Assembly: GCF_003269275.1 (NCBI RefSeq)
Contig: NZ_QLTS01000006.1
Coordinates: 63,385 to 127,384 of the forward strand
Direction: 5' to 3'
Origin: Phascolarctobacterium faecium DSM 14760
GTDB taxonomy: Bacteria; Bacillota; Negativicutes; Acidaminococcales; Acidaminococcaceae
DNA length: 64,000 bases
Shown: piece after piece, positions 46,154 through 55,625 of the stretch
How the letters are laid out: each line of letters starts with the position of its first letter
How positions within the stretch are numbered: position 1 is the stretch's first letter
Made by a program: the position numbers and the translations under genes
The notes under the pieces: generated by a model
What the model was told of the DNA's origin: nothing
The model's database searches: none
The model's input: the letters and a program-made list of their open reading frames with translations, nothing else

Positions 46154-48996
46154 TGAAAGAACAATTAATTGTAAAAGGTGCCAGGCAGCATAACCTGAAA
46201 AATATCACAGTTGAGATACCGCGTGATGAGCTGGTTGTAGTTACCGGTTTATCTGGCAGCGGTAAATCTTCTTTGGCATTTGATACTATCTATGCGGAAG
46301 GGCAGCGTCGTTATGTCGAATCGCTGTCCGCTTATGCGCGTCAATTTTTAGGACAGATGGATAAGCCGGATGTGGATTATATTGAAGGGCTCAGCCCTGC
46401 CATTTCCATCGACCAGAAGACTACCAGTCGTAATCCGCGTTCAACAGTGGGCACAGTAACTGAAATATATGATTATATGCGCTTGTTGTTTGCCCGTATT
46501 GGAGAACCTCATTGCCCAAATTGCGGAAAAATTATTGAACGGCAGACAGTTGAGCAGATTGTCGATCATGTTCTGGAACTATCTGAAAATACTAAATTTA
46601 TGGTTATGGCACCTTTGGTGCGCGGCCGTAAGGGTGAACATCAGAAAATTTTAGATTCTATGCGCAAAGCTGGTTACGCCAGAATGTATATTGATGGTGA
46701 GGTGCGCACATTAGATGAAGAAATATCTCTGGATAAGAAAAGAAAGCACGACTTATCCGTGATAGTTGATCGTTTGGCTGTACGTGATGGTATCGCTCAG
46801 AGGTTATCAGATTCTATAGAGACGGCTTTAAAGTTGGCTGATGGTTTGGTGGAAATAAATGTTATTAATGGTGAAACGCAATTGTACAGCGAACATTTTG
46901 CCTGCAGTGATTGTGGTATAAGTTTGCCTGAAATCGAGCCGCGTCTCTTTTCCTTCAATAACCCTTATGGTGCTTGTCCTGAATGTACTGGGTTGGGCAT
47001 GAATATGGAATTGGATAAAGAGCTGATTATTCCAGATGGCGCTAAACCCTTTGCGGAAGGTGCAATTGCAGCACTCAGCACGAATATGGAAGCTTATCAT
47101 ATGAAACAGCTGGGAGCGGTTCTGAAGGCTTATGGATATGATTTTGGTACGGTTTGGAACGATTTACCGGAAAAAATAAAAGACTTGCTCTGGTATGGCA
47201 GCGGTGAAGAAAAATTTTCTTTTGTCTATGAAAATATGCAGGGAGAAGTAAAAAAACATACTACTGCTTTTGAGGGTATTATTCCTATGCTGCGCCGTCG
47301 CCATCGAGAAGCTTTTTCCGAACGGATGCGTTTGGATATTGAAGGGTTTATGACAAGTACTCCTTGCCCTGTGTGTCATGGTGCCAGGTTGAAAAAAGAG
47401 GTTCTTGCCATTCTTGTTGGCGGTAAAAATATTTGTCAGGTCACAGCGTTGACCGTACGTGATGCAATAGAATTTTTTAATGCGTTGAAACTTACTGAAC
47501 GACAGCAGATTATAGCAAAACAAGTCCTAAAAGAAATTCTGGCCCGGCTAAAATTTCTGAATGATGTCGGACTGGATTATCTTACTTTGGATCGTGCTGC
47601 CGGAACGCTTTCTGGCGGTGAGGCACAGCGTATTCGTCTGGCAACACAGATTGGTTCTGGTTTGGTAGGCGTATTATATATTTTAGACGAACCAAGTATT
47701 GGGCTGCATCAGCGTGATAACAGTAAATTACTTGAGACATTGAAGCATTTGCGTGATCTGGGAAATACGCTGCTGGTAGTTGAACACGATGAAGAGACAA
47801 TGTATGCTGCTGATCAGATTATTGACATTGGTCCTGGAGCCGGTGAGCATGGCGGTAATGTAGTAGCACAGGGAACTGCTGAAGTCGTCAAGCAGTCAGA
47901 GCAATCAATTACCGGTCAGTATCTTAGCGGACGCAAATTTATTCCTGTACCGAAAAAACGCAGAAGTAATGACGGTCGTTTTATTGAAATTAAAGGAGCC
48001 AAGGCAAATAATCTTAAGAACATCGATGTAAAAATTCCTTTAGGTGTTTTCTCTGTTGTGACTGGTGTTTCCGGTAGTGGCAAGTCAACGCTGATTAACG
48101 ATATTCTTTATAACGCATTGGCTGCGAAACTGCATGGGGCACGTCTGCGGCCAGCAGACCATAAAGAAATTTTGGGATTGAGTGAGATCGATAAGGTTAT
48201 TAATATTGATCAGTCTCCTATTGGAAGGACCCCTCGTTCAAATCCGGCTACTTATACCGGAGTTTTTGATTTTATTCGTGAACTGTTCAGCCAGACAAAT
48301 GAAGCAAAACTGCGCGGTTATAAGCCAGGGCGCTTCAGCTTTAATGTTAAAGGCGGACGCTGTGAAGCTTGCCGCGGCGATGGTATGAATAAAATAGAGA
48401 TGCATTTTCTGCCTGACGTATACGTTCCCTGCGAGGTATGTCATGGTGCCCGCTATAATCGTGATACCCTGGAGGTACATTACAAAGGAAAAACTATTGC
48501 CGAAGTTTTAGACATGACTGTAACGGAAGCCTGTGAATTTTTTAAAAATCTGCCACGTATTTATCGTAAGCTTGAGGTTCTTGAAGATGTTGGTTTAGGT
48601 TATATTAGGTTAGGGCAGGCTGCAACAACACTTTCCGGTGGTGAGGCGCAGCGCGTGAAACTGGCAACAGAATTATCACGGCGCAGCACAGGGAAAACTC
48701 TGTATATTTTAGATGAACCTACAACCGGCCTGCATATAGCAGATGTACATAAATTATTAGAGGTATTACAAAGACTGGTCGGAGCAGGTGATTCCGTCGT
48801 TGTTATTGAGCATAATCTTGACGTTATCAAAACTGCCGATTATATTATCGATTTGGGTCCTGAGGGCGGTGACAAGGGAGGTACTCTGCTTGCCTGTGGT
48901 ACTCCTGAAGAAGTAGCTAAAAACAAGAAATCATATACAGGTCAATATATTAAACAAGCTTTGGCTCAGGCTAAAAAACATGGGTGGTATCAGTAA
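46153..48996 (+). CDS. uvrA: UvrABC excinuclease subunit A
   Basis: Damage-sensing ATPase dimer. It has 947 residues with two ABC modules: Walker [10 protein letters not shown] (about residues 31-39) and GVSGSGKST (about 638-646); signatures [12 protein letters not shown] and [12 protein letters not shown]. Zinc-finger cysteine pairs are seen: [14 protein letters not shown]...[15 protein letters not shown], and CEACRGDG...CEVCHGAR. It overlaps uvrB by one base and uvrC by one base, so the three genes form one translationally coupled operon. Confidence 0.97.
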   Translation: MKEQLIVKGARQHNLKNITVEIPRDELVVVTGLSGSGKSSLAFDTIYAEGQRRYVESLSAYARQFLGQMDKPDVDYIEGLSPAISIDQKTTSRNPRSTVGTVTEIYDYMRLLFARIGEPHCPNCGKIIERQTVEQIVDHVLELSENTKFMVMAPLVRGRKGEHQKILDSMRKAGYARMYIDGEVRTLDEEISLDKKRKHDLSVIVDRLAVRDGIAQRLSDSIETALKLADGLVEINVINGETQLYSEHFACSDCGISLPEIEPRLFSFNNPYGACPECTGLGMNMELDKELIIPDGAKPFAEGAIAALSTNMEAYHMKQLGAVLKAYGYDFGTVWNDLPEKIKDLLWYGSGEEKFSFVYENMQGEVKKHTTAFEGIIPMLRRRHREAFSERMRLDIEGFMTSTPCPVCHGARLKKEVLAILVGGKNICQVTALTVRDAIEFFNALKLTERQQIIAKQVLKEILARLKFLNDVGLDYLTLDRAAGTLSGGEAQRIRLATQIGSGLVGVLYILDEPSIGLHQRDNSKLLETLKHLRDLGNTLLVVEHDEETMYAADQIIDIGPGAGEHGGNVVAQGTAEVVKQSEQSITGQYLSGRKFIPVPKKRRSNDGRFIEIKGAKANNLKNIDVKIPLGVFSVVTGVSGSGKSTLINDILYNALAAKLHGARLRPADHKEILGLSEIDKVINIDQSPIGRTPRSNPATYTGVFDFIRELFSQTNEAKLRGYKPGRFSFNVKGGRCEACRGDGMNKIEMHFLPDVYVPCEVCHGARYNRDTLEVHYKGKTIAEVLDMTVTEACEFFKNLPRIYRKLEVLEDVGLGYIRLGQAATTLSGGEAQRVKLATELSRRSTGKTLYILDEPTTGLHIADVHKLLEVLQRLVGAGDSVVVIEHNLDVIKTADYIIDLGPEGGDKGGTLLACGTPEEVAKNKKSYTGQYIKQALAQAKKHGWYQ

Positions 48997-50819
48997 TGAA
49001 TGAATCTATTGCTAAAACTTTAGCTGTACTGCCGGATAAATCTGGCGTTTATATAATGCGTGACGAACATGGGAAAATTATCTATGTCGGAAAGGCGGTA
49101 GTATTAAAAAATCGTGTACGCAGTTATTTTCGTAATCTGGCATCACATACTGTAAAAGTTAAAGCATTAGTCGCAAAAGTTGCTGAAATAGAAACCATTG
49201 TTACAGACAGCGAAGTTGAAGCGCTTATTTTAGAATGCAATTTAATAAAAAAGCACCGTCCGCGCTATAATATTATGCTTAAGGATGATAAAACTTATCC
49301 TTATTTGAAGGTAACGATGCAGGAAGATTTCCCGCGTATTTATGTTACGCGCAAACAGCTTCGTGACGGTGCTAAATATTATGGTCCTTATGCAGATGCT
49401 GGGGCAATGCACGCTACTGTTAAACTGCTGCGGTCAATGTTTCCTTTGCGCAATTGCCGAAAAATGAATACCGATAGGCCCTGCCTGCAATATCATATTA
49501 AACGTTGCCTTGCTCCATGTGCGGGGTATGTTTCCCGAGAAGATTATGGAAAAATGATCAGAGCCGTGTGTTTACTGTTAGATGGGCGTACGTCTGAACT
49601 TGAACGTGAACTAAAGTTGCAGATGCAGCAGGCCGCTGAAAATTATGCTTTTGAAGAAGCTGCCCGGGTACGTGACCAACTGCAGGCTGTAATAAGACTG
49701 AACGAACAGCAGAAGGCTGTAACAAGCGGTGGTGATCTTGATGTAGTAGGTCTTGCCAAAGATAGTACCGGAACTTGTTTGCAGATATTTTTTGTTCGTG
49801 GCGGCAAGTTGATTGGTCGTGATAATTTCTTTTTACAAAATGATGATGACAGCGATCAGGAAATTTTGACTGCTTTTATTAAACAATATTATAACGAGGC
49901 ATCTTTTGTACCGCGGGAAATACTTTTGCCAGTTCTTCCAGCAGCGGATGAGTTGATCGTTCTGGAAGAGTGGCTGACAGCAAGAGCCGGGCGTAAAGTT
50001 GAGTTTTTACAGCCCCGGAGGGGAACTAAACGTGAATTATTGCATCTTGCGGTTGAAAATGCAGCCAAACTTCTTGAAGAGAGGCTGCGCAAAGGTCAGG
50101 TTTCGCTGAAAACAGAGGAACAGGCGGCAGAAGAATTACAGAAAGCTCTGCAATTGCCAAATGCATTAGAAAGAATAGATTGTTTTGATATTTCGCATAC
50201 TCAGGGAACAGAAACGGTAGCTTCAATGGTGGTTTTTCGTAATGGGAAACCCTGTAAAAAAGATTACCGCCGTTATAAAATTGAATCTACAGAAGGGAAA
50301 CCAGATGATTTTAAATCAATGCAGGAAGTCGTTTACCGACGCTATAAAGATTATGAGGAACTGCCAAGTCTTGTCATTATCGACGGTGGTAAAGGACAGC
50401 TGAGTTCAGCGCTGGAAGTTATTCGTGGCTTAGGTCTGCATGAACTTCCTGTTATTGGCTTGGCTAAACGGGAAGAAGAAATATTTACAGAGGGTTCGTC
50501 TGAAAGTATCTTATTGGATCGAGATTCTGCTTCTCTTCATTTGATACAGCGGATTCGAGATGAAGCACACCGTTTTGCCATAACATATCATCGCAAATTG
50601 CGTAGTAAGCGGAATTTGGTTTCGGTACTTGATCATATTGAAGGTATTGGCACGAAAAGACGTCAGGCTTTATGGAAACGCTTTCAGTCGCTGGATGCGA
50701 TGAAAGCTGCCAGTGTAGAAGAATTAGCAGAAGTGGAAGGTATGAATTATCCAACAGCACAGCGTATTTATGATTTTTTTCGTTTAGATTTGCCAGAAAA
50801 GCGAGAAGTGCTTAAATAA
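48996..50819 (+). CDS. uvrC: UvrABC excinuclease subunit C
   Basis: Nuclease that makes the 3' and 5' incisions around a lesion. ATG 48996 (TAATG overlap with uvrA) gives 607 residues. The N-terminal GIY-YIG nuclease domain shows SGVYIMRD and IIYVGKA. It is followed by a UVR domain (about 200-235, ENYAFEEAARVRDQL), an RNase H-like endonuclease domain (CFDISHTQGTE; VIIDGGKGQL) and a C-terminal helix-hairpin-helix pair (about 550-600). All domains are intact. Confidence 0.97.
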   Translation: MNESIAKTLAVLPDKSGVYIMRDEHGKIIYVGKAVVLKNRVRSYFRNLASHTVKVKALVAKVAEIETIVTDSEVEALILECNLIKKHRPRYNIMLKDDKTYPYLKVTMQEDFPRIYVTRKQLRDGAKYYGPYADAGAMHATVKLLRSMFPLRNCRKMNTDRPCLQYHIKRCLAPCAGYVSREDYGKMIRAVCLLLDGRTSELERELKLQMQQAAENYAFEEAARVRDQLQAVIRLNEQQKAVTSGGDLDVVGLAKDSTGTCLQIFFVRGGKLIGRDNFFLQNDDDSDQEILTAFIKQYYNEASFVPREILLPVLPAADELIVLEEWLTARAGRKVEFLQPRRGTKRELLHLAVENAAKLLEERLRKGQVSLKTEEQAAEELQKALQLPNALERIDCFDISHTQGTETVASMVVFRNGKPCKKDYRRYKIESTEGKPDDFKSMQEVVYRRYKDYEELPSLVIIDGGKGQLSSALEVIRGLGLHELPVIGLAKREEEIFTEGSSESILLDRDSASLHLIQRIRDEAHRFAITYHRKLRSKRNLVSVLDHIEGIGTKRRQALWKRFQSLDAMKAASVEELAEVEGMNYPTAQRIYDFFRLDLPEKREVLK

Positions 50820-51036
50820 ATTAAATCGTCATTTATGTAAATTTTGTTTGATGACTTTTGCTGTATTGATGGTATAATATTATTAAAGAACAATTAGCGG
50901 TAATTTTGTGGTAAAACAGGACTTGCTTTTTGATGTCGTAGTTAATGCTTAATTAACAGAGCTTGAAAAAATAAGGTTTTGTTTTACAGCAGGTCGCTGA
51001 TGTAGTTGAAAATATCAATTTAAGGAGTTGAAACAA
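50820..51036 (+). promoter_or_regulatory. Promoter and long leader of the rubredoxin gene
   Basis: A TATAAT -10 lies at 50873-50878, with only a weak -35 (TTGATG at 50848). About 150 nt of leader follow before the start codon. GTAAAACA near 50910 and TGTTTTAC near 50990 could pair across the leader, enclosing AT-rich sequence. No known riboswitch was recognised, and no coding potential was found in this gap. Confidence 0.4.
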
Positions 51037-51195
51037 ATGGAAAAATGGGTATGTGATGTTTGTGGGTATATTTATGATCCGGAAATAGGAGATCCTGATA
51101 ATGGGATAGCGGCAGGCACTGCTTTTGCAGATTTACCGGAAGATTGGGTTTGTCCCTTGTGCGGTGTTGGCAAAGACCAGTTCAGTAAACAATAA
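51037..51195 (+). CDS. Rubredoxin
   Basis: A 52-residue electron carrier with one iron held by four cysteines: C6 and C9 ([11 protein letters not shown]) and C39 and C42 ([13 protein letters not shown]). Typical rubredoxin length and sequence, including the [11 protein letters not shown] loop. RBS TAAGGAG precedes ATG 51037. It is monocistronic, with a long leader and a strong terminator. In anaerobes rubredoxin usually supplies electrons for oxygen/peroxide detoxification; the partner is not in this window. Confidence 0.97.
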   Translation: MEKWVCDVCGYIYDPEIGDPDNGIAAGTAFADLPEDWVCPLCGVGKDQFSKQ

Positions 51196-51206
51196 ATAAT
51201 AATATC

Positions 51207-51240
51207 AAAGAAGTTTCGCTATGCGAAACTTCTTTTTATT
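51207..51240 (+). terminator. Terminator after rubredoxin
   Basis: A 13-bp perfect stem (51207-51219 with 51223-51235), 3-nt loop, then TTATTTT. Confidence 0.93.
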
Positions 51241-51257
51241 TTATAGTACTGTGTAAA

Positions 51258-51311
51258 AACTTGACGAGGTGCTTTCTAGTCTGTTGAGAATACGTACCCT
51301 TGTGGTATAAT
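51258..51311 (+). promoter_or_regulatory. 54-bp conserved promoter element, copy A
   Basis: A near-identical copy (48/54) lies at 57817-57870. It contains AACTTGACGAGGT (51258-51270), TTGAGA (51284-51289), a 16-nt spacer and TATAAT (51306-51311). Conservation extends well beyond the -35/-10, so a DNA-binding regulator is likely. AC(G)AGGT and ACCCTTGT (51296-51303) could be inverted half-sites about 32 bp apart. Confidence 0.75.
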
Positions 51312-51328
51312 ATATCTCGGGTGATGGT

Positions 51329-51679
51329 ATGTATGCATTTTTTCTGCGCGCCGTAACTTTGAGCGTGCTTTATTTTTGTTTGATTTACTGGACTGATGTT
51401 ATGGAGGTCGTCACATTGGGCGGTCTGATAGCAGGGGCATGTATTGCTGGTATTGGCAGTGCCTTAGTCCAGATTTTAGTATGGAAACTTGGTGGTTCTA
51501 TCTTACGGAAGCGGGCTTTGCTGTTTGTGGGCAGCAGCTGTCTAACTATGGATATTATGCGTTTGCTGCCAGGTTATACAGTGACTGATAAATTTGGTGC
51601 GTTAGTTTTGCTGGCGGTATTTTGTCTGATGGTATTAGGTGTTACTGAACTAACAGTTAAAAAGGAGATCAAAGAATGA
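51329..51679 (+). CDS. Small membrane protein, possibly phage-holin-IV/YvlD-like
   Basis: A 116-residue protein with about four predicted helices and little else. The pattern (hydrophobic N-terminus, TLGGLIAGACIAGIGSALVQIL, a central helix, then PGYTVTDKFGALVLLAVFCL) recalls the YvlD/PF04020 small membrane family, but the match is by eye only. The start ATG 51329 lies about 11 nt after the predicted transcription start, with a weak RBS (CGGGTGAT). It overlaps the HAD gene by 4 bp. Confidence 0.6.
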   Translation: MYAFFLRAVTLSVLYFCLIYWTDVMEVVTLGGLIAGACIAGIGSALVQILVWKLGGSILRKRALLFVGSSCLTMDIMRLLPGYTVTDKFGALVLLAVFCLMVLGVTELTVKKEIKE

Positions 51680-52494
51680 AAATCAAAATGATTGCCAGTG
51701 ATATGGATGATACATTGCTCAATAATGAGCGGAAAATATCTCCGCGTAACCTTGCTGCTATTAAAAGAGCATTAGCTGCAGGAATTGTTTTTACTCTTGC
51801 AACGGGCAGAATGTACAGATCTATCAAGCCCTTTGCTGAACAATTACAATTGGATGTTCCTTTGATCGCTTATAATGGAGCATTGGTAAAGGGTGCGCTT
51901 TCAGAAAAAGTATACGTTCGGAAACCAATGCAGCTGCAAACTGCTTTAGATGCTCTGTCCTATTGCAAAGAAAAAGACTATTATGTTCAGGTATATATAG
52001 ATGATGAACTGCTTGTAAAGGAAGAAAATGAATATTCTCGTATGTATAGCCGTATTTCCGGTGTTCCTACGACTGCTGTTGGTGAAGCTGTATATCATAT
52101 AACCAAAGCTCCGTATAAATTATTACTGATGACTGAAAGCAGTGATTTTGCAGCGGCTTGGCAAGATGTGGCGAATCGTTTTGATAGACGTATTGACGTA
52201 ACCAGTTCTAAGGACAATTTTTTGGAGCTGATGGAGCCTGCGGTTAATAAATGGGTTGCTGTTAAAGAATTGGCGGAAAGTTTTGGTATTAAACCGGATG
52301 AAATCATGTGTATAGGCGACTCAAATAATGATATTTCGATGATTGCCAATGCTGGTATCGGCGTTGCTGTTGCTAACGCAAAACCTCAGGTCCAGCAGGC
52401 GGCAAAATTGATTACTGCTAGTAATGATAATGATGGCGTGGCATTGGCTATCGAAAATATACTTACCAGGCAGGCTGAGATAAATTTACAATAA
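51676..52494 (+). CDS. Cof-type HAD-IIB phosphatase
   Basis: A cytosolic phosphatase of the haloacid dehalogenase superfamily (Cof/YidA type), usually acting on sugar phosphates or FMN. It has 272 residues. Motif I is ASDMDDTLLNN with the nucleophilic and acid/base Asp, motif II is TLATGRM, the cap domain is type IIB, and motifs III/IV are KWVAVKEL and CIGDSNNDISMI. RBS AAAGGAG precedes ATG 51676, which overlaps the upstream membrane gene (ATGA). The natural substrate is not deducible. Confidence 0.9.
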   Translation: MKIKMIASDMDDTLLNNERKISPRNLAAIKRALAAGIVFTLATGRMYRSIKPFAEQLQLDVPLIAYNGALVKGALSEKVYVRKPMQLQTALDALSYCKEKDYYVQVYIDDELLVKEENEYSRMYSRISGVPTTAVGEAVYHITKAPYKLLLMTESSDFAAAWQDVANRFDRRIDVTSSKDNFLELMEPAVNKWVAVKELAESFGIKPDEIMCIGDSNNDISMIANAGIGVAVANAKPQVQQAAKLITASNDNDGVALAIENILTRQAEINLQ

Positions 52495-52515
52495 GATAAT
52501 TTACAGAAAAATAAT

Positions 52516-52551
52516 AAAAGGCACCGCTGTTTTTACAGCGGTGCCTTTTAT
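52516..52551 (+). terminator. Terminator after the HAD phosphatase gene
   Basis: A 15-bp perfect stem (52516-52530 with 52535-52549) and TTTT loop, A-rich before and T-rich after. Confidence 0.93.
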
Positions 52552-52556
52552 TATAC

Positions 52557-52620
52557 GTTAACCATCTTAAGTTAACTAGTTGACTAAAAAGCGTTGACGA
52601 GCTATAATTTGATTGTTAAC
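52557..52620 (+). promoter_or_regulatory. Biotin operon promoter with clustered GTTAAC/GTTGAC operator half-sites
   Basis: The promoter is TTGACT (52580-52585), 17 nt and TATAAT (52603-52608). GTTAAC occurs at 52557, 52571 and 52615, and GTTGAC at 52579 and 52593. Two pairs are spaced exactly 14 bp apart and the set brackets the promoter. GTTAAC is the core of BirA (biotin repressor) half-sites in Firmicutes, so biotin-dependent repression is likely, though the layout is not the classical single palindrome. Confidence 0.75.
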
Positions 52621-52656
52621 TAAAAAAAAATAAAGGTTTACGAAGGAGCTGGAGAA

Positions 52657-53646
52657 ATGAAAAATTTAATTTTAAGCTTAGCGGATAGAGTTCTTCAGGG
52701 TGGATCAATAACCTGTCAAGAAGCTGAACAGCTTATTGATGTTAGCGATGATGATACGATGCTGCTTTTAGCTATGGCAGATAGAATCAGACAAAAGTTT
52801 ACAGGGGATGCTGTAGATTGTTGTGCTATCATCAATGGCCGCAGCGGCCGCTGCCCTGAAAATTGTAAATTTTGTGCTCAGTCAGCCCATTATAATACTG
52901 GTGTTGAAGAATATTCATTGCTAGCGGAAGATGAGATAGTTGATGCGGCCAAAAAGGCTAAAGCTGCAGGTGCTGTAAGGTTTTCCATAGTTACTAGTGG
53001 ACGCGGACAAAGTAAAGCAGACGATTTTGATAATATTTGTAAAACGCTTATTCGAATTAGAGAGGAAGTTGGTATTGAAATTTGTGCGTCGTTAGGAATA
53101 TTAACAGAAGCACAGGCTTTTGAATTAAAAAAAATAGGTGTCACCAGATATCATTCTAATATTGAAACTGCACCCAGCCATTTTCCGGATATCTGCAGTA
53201 CTCATACTTATGAAGATAAAATGTTTACGATCCGGAATGCTCAGAAAGCAGGATTAAGAGTTTGCAGCGGCGGTATTTTTGGACTTAATGAAACAGCAAA
53301 ACAGCGTGTTGAAATGGCTTTCGAATTGAAGAGGCTGGGAATAGATTCAGTGCCGCTTAATTTACTTACTCCCATCCCCGGTACTCCTTTTGCCGATAAT
53401 AAAACTTTAACTCCTTTAGAAATATTGCGTGCTTATGCAGTGTTTCGGTTCATTTTGCCTAAAGCACTGATTAGAACAGCCGGAGGACGCGAAGTAAATT
53501 TACGTGATTTGCAGGCTTTGGCACTTAACGGCGGCCTTAACGGAATTATGATAGGCGGTTATCTGACTACGGGCGGACGCAGTACAGATGCTGATAAACA
53601 GATGATTAAAGATTTGGGACGTAAAGTTACTGTTCCGGTACTGTAA
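52657..53646 (+). CDS. bioB: Biotin synthase
   Basis: Radical SAM enzyme inserting sulfur into dethiobiotin. The 329-residue TIM-barrel protein has the SAM cluster motif CPENCKFC (C66, C70, C73). The second, sacrificial cluster region (SNIETAPSHF) and the C-terminal LNGGLNGIMIGGYLTTGGR are visible. RBS GAAGGAG precedes ATG 52657. It is first in bioB-W-F-D-A, where it catalyses the last step of the pathway. Confidence 0.96.
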   Translation: MKNLILSLADRVLQGGSITCQEAEQLIDVSDDDTMLLLAMADRIRQKFTGDAVDCCAIINGRSGRCPENCKFCAQSAHYNTGVEEYSLLAEDEIVDAAKKAKAAGAVRFSIVTSGRGQSKADDFDNICKTLIRIREEVGIEICASLGILTEAQAFELKKIGVTRYHSNIETAPSHFPDICSTHTYEDKMFTIRNAQKAGLRVCSGGIFGLNETAKQRVEMAFELKRLGIDSVPLNLLTPIPGTPFADNKTLTPLEILRAYAVFRFILPKALIRTAGGREVNLRDLQALALNGGLNGIMIGGYLTTGGRSTDADKQMIKDLGRKVTVPVL

Positions 53647-53664
53647 GTCCAAGAAGGTGAGAAT

Positions 53665-54426
53665 ATGCTTTACAGTGTCAAAATGCGTTCTGCGCAAGGA
53701 GGTCCGCATGAACAAGGCGGACGCCATATTTCTGGTGCCGAACGTATTTTAAGTGAAGAAAAAATAGAACAGGCGATTGTTGCAATGCTGCATAGGGCAC
53801 AAAAGCATCAGCGTGGAATGGCGGATTTTATAAGCTTAAAAGTAGAAGCGGTAAAAACTGCGGATATTTTTTATCGTCCGTTGCTGCCGCTTTCAAGCTG
53901 TCAGGCAGATAGTGTTATGGCAGGCAGGAAAGCGGCTGTGGAGGAACTTGTTAAAGCCGGAGTGAGTACTGAAGCTGCAGCGGCTGGGATTTCCCGTATA
54001 ATCAATCTGCGGGACAGTATGCGTGGAGCGATGCTTTTGGATGCGGATACAGGGCTAAGAGTAGACTCTTTAGGTGAACGTGGTGTGAGAGTCAGTAAAA
54101 TGGATTGTGACAATTCAGAAAGATATGAGGCGAGACTTTTAGAAAAAGGGCTTTTTGGGGATCATGTCCGTGAGGCTTTGGTATTGGCATCTAAAGTGGC
54201 CAGTGCTGTTGGGGTTGTCGCTGAATTATGCTGGTCGGATGATCCTGAATATGTGACTGGTTATGTAGCTTCGGCAAAATATGGATATAAACGTATTCCT
54301 GTATTGAAAGAATATGGCAACCCGATTGGTGGCAGAGTTTTTTTTGTAGAGCATGGAACTGATGTTCAGAAACTTATCACCTATTTACAGGATCAGGTAG
54401 TATTGATCAGACCGGAGGATAAATAA
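53665..54426 (+). CDS. bioW: 6-carboxyhexanoate-CoA ligase (pimeloyl-CoA synthetase)
   Basis: Activates pimelate to pimeloyl-CoA, the entry to biotin synthesis by the BioW route rather than BioC/BioH. The 253-residue protein begins YSVKMRSAQGGPHEQGGRHISGAE, the family signature. The C-terminal half has GGRVFFVEHG. It lies 18 nt after bioB and one base before bioF. It implies a source of free pimelate, either internal or taken up. Confidence 0.94.
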   Translation: MLYSVKMRSAQGGPHEQGGRHISGAERILSEEKIEQAIVAMLHRAQKHQRGMADFISLKVEAVKTADIFYRPLLPLSSCQADSVMAGRKAAVEELVKAGVSTEAAAAGISRIINLRDSMRGAMLLDADTGLRVDSLGERGVRVSKMDCDNSERYEARLLEKGLFGDHVREALVLASKVASAVGVVAELCWSDDPEYVTGYVASAKYGYKRIPVLKEYGNPIGGRVFFVEHGTDVQKLITYLQDQVVLIRPEDK

Positions 54427-54427
54427 G

Positions 54428-55621
54428 ATGCTTGAGACAAGGATCGCAAAAGAGTTGGCTTATATCAGTCAAGCAGGGCTGGCGCGTAGAATTACTGAGC
54501 TGTATTTTGTAAATCCAGCTCAGGCACAGGATCGAACCGGTAAGACTTACTTGGTATTGGCAAGTAATAATTATCTTGGTTTTACTCATGCTCCGGAAGT
54601 TATTGAAGCAGCTTCCCAAGCGGCTTTAAAATTTGGTACTGGTTCCAGTGGTTCACGACTGACTACTGGAGGGACCTTCATAGCAAGTGAACTGGAAAAG
54701 CGACTGGCAGATTTTAAGCATAGTGAAAGTGCTTTGGTTTTTAATACAGGCTATATGACCAATTTGGGAGTCTTGTATGGTTTGCTGCAAACTGGTGATG
54801 TTGTTTTCAGTGATGAACTTAATCACGCAAGTATTATTGACGGCTGCCGTATTAGCCGTTGCAAAGTGGTTGTTTATAAACATAATGATATGGCAGATTT
54901 ACAGCGGCTTTTAGAGACGGAAATTGTTACTGGTCAGCGATTTATCGTTACAGATGGAGTTTTCAGTATGGATGGTGATATTGCTGATCTGCCTTCTTTG
55001 GCGGTGCTGAAAAAACAATTCAATGCCTTCCTTATAGTTGATGATGCGCATGGAGTGGGCGTAATTGGAAATGATGGCAGCGGAACGGCGTCTCATTACG
55101 GTTTAACGGATGTAATAGATCTGCAGGTAGGAACATTGAGCAAGGCGTTGGCAGCAGAAGGAGGTTATGTAGCTGGTAAAAAAATACTTATTGACTATCT
55201 TATTAACAGGTCGCGACCGTTTATTTTTTCAACAGCATTAGCTCCTGCTACTTTAGCGGCAGCTAATGCAGCGTTGTTACTTTTACAAACTCAGGCTTCC
55301 AAATACCTTGATTCTTTACGGGCGAACTCAAGACTAATGCGCCGGCTTTTATTGGAAGGTGGATTGAATGTTGTTGAAGGTATTACTCCGATTATACCAG
55401 TTGTCATTGGGGAGGCTGGGCTTACGATGCAATTTGCTGACAGGTTGAAGTCGAAAGGTATTTTAGTGTCAGGTATTCGCCCGCCGACAGTCCCTCGTGG
55501 CGAAAGCCGCCTTCGGATAACGGTTACAGCTGCTCATTGCGAAGAGCAGTTGCGTCAGGCGGCTCAAATAATTACTGCGCTTTGGCAGGAACTAAAACAT
55601 GGTGAAAAGAAAGAAGGCTGA
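54428..55621 (+). CDS. bioF: 8-amino-7-oxononanoate synthase
   Basis: PLP enzyme condensing pimeloyl-CoA with alanine. It has 397 residues of the alpha-oxoamine synthase family: LASNNYLGF, GTGSSGSRLTTG, DELNHASIIDG, VDDAHGVGVIG, and the PLP Lys in GTLSKALAAEGG. RBS CGGAGG precedes ATG 54428. It sits directly between bioW, which makes its substrate, and bioD. Confidence 0.95.
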   Translation: MLETRIAKELAYISQAGLARRITELYFVNPAQAQDRTGKTYLVLASNNYLGFTHAPEVIEAASQAALKFGTGSSGSRLTTGGTFIASELEKRLADFKHSESALVFNTGYMTNLGVLYGLLQTGDVVFSDELNHASIIDGCRISRCKVVVYKHNDMADLQRLLETEIVTGQRFIVTDGVFSMDGDIADLPSLAVLKKQFNAFLIVDDAHGVGVIGNDGSGTASHYGLTDVIDLQVGTLSKALAAEGGYVAGKKILIDYLINRSRPFIFSTALAPATLAAANAALLLLQTQASKYLDSLRANSRLMRRLLLEGGLNVVEGITPIIPVVIGEAGLTMQFADRLKSKGILVSGIRPPTVPRGESRLRITVTAAHCEEQLRQAAQIITALWQELKHGEKKEG

Positions 55622-55625
55622 ATAA

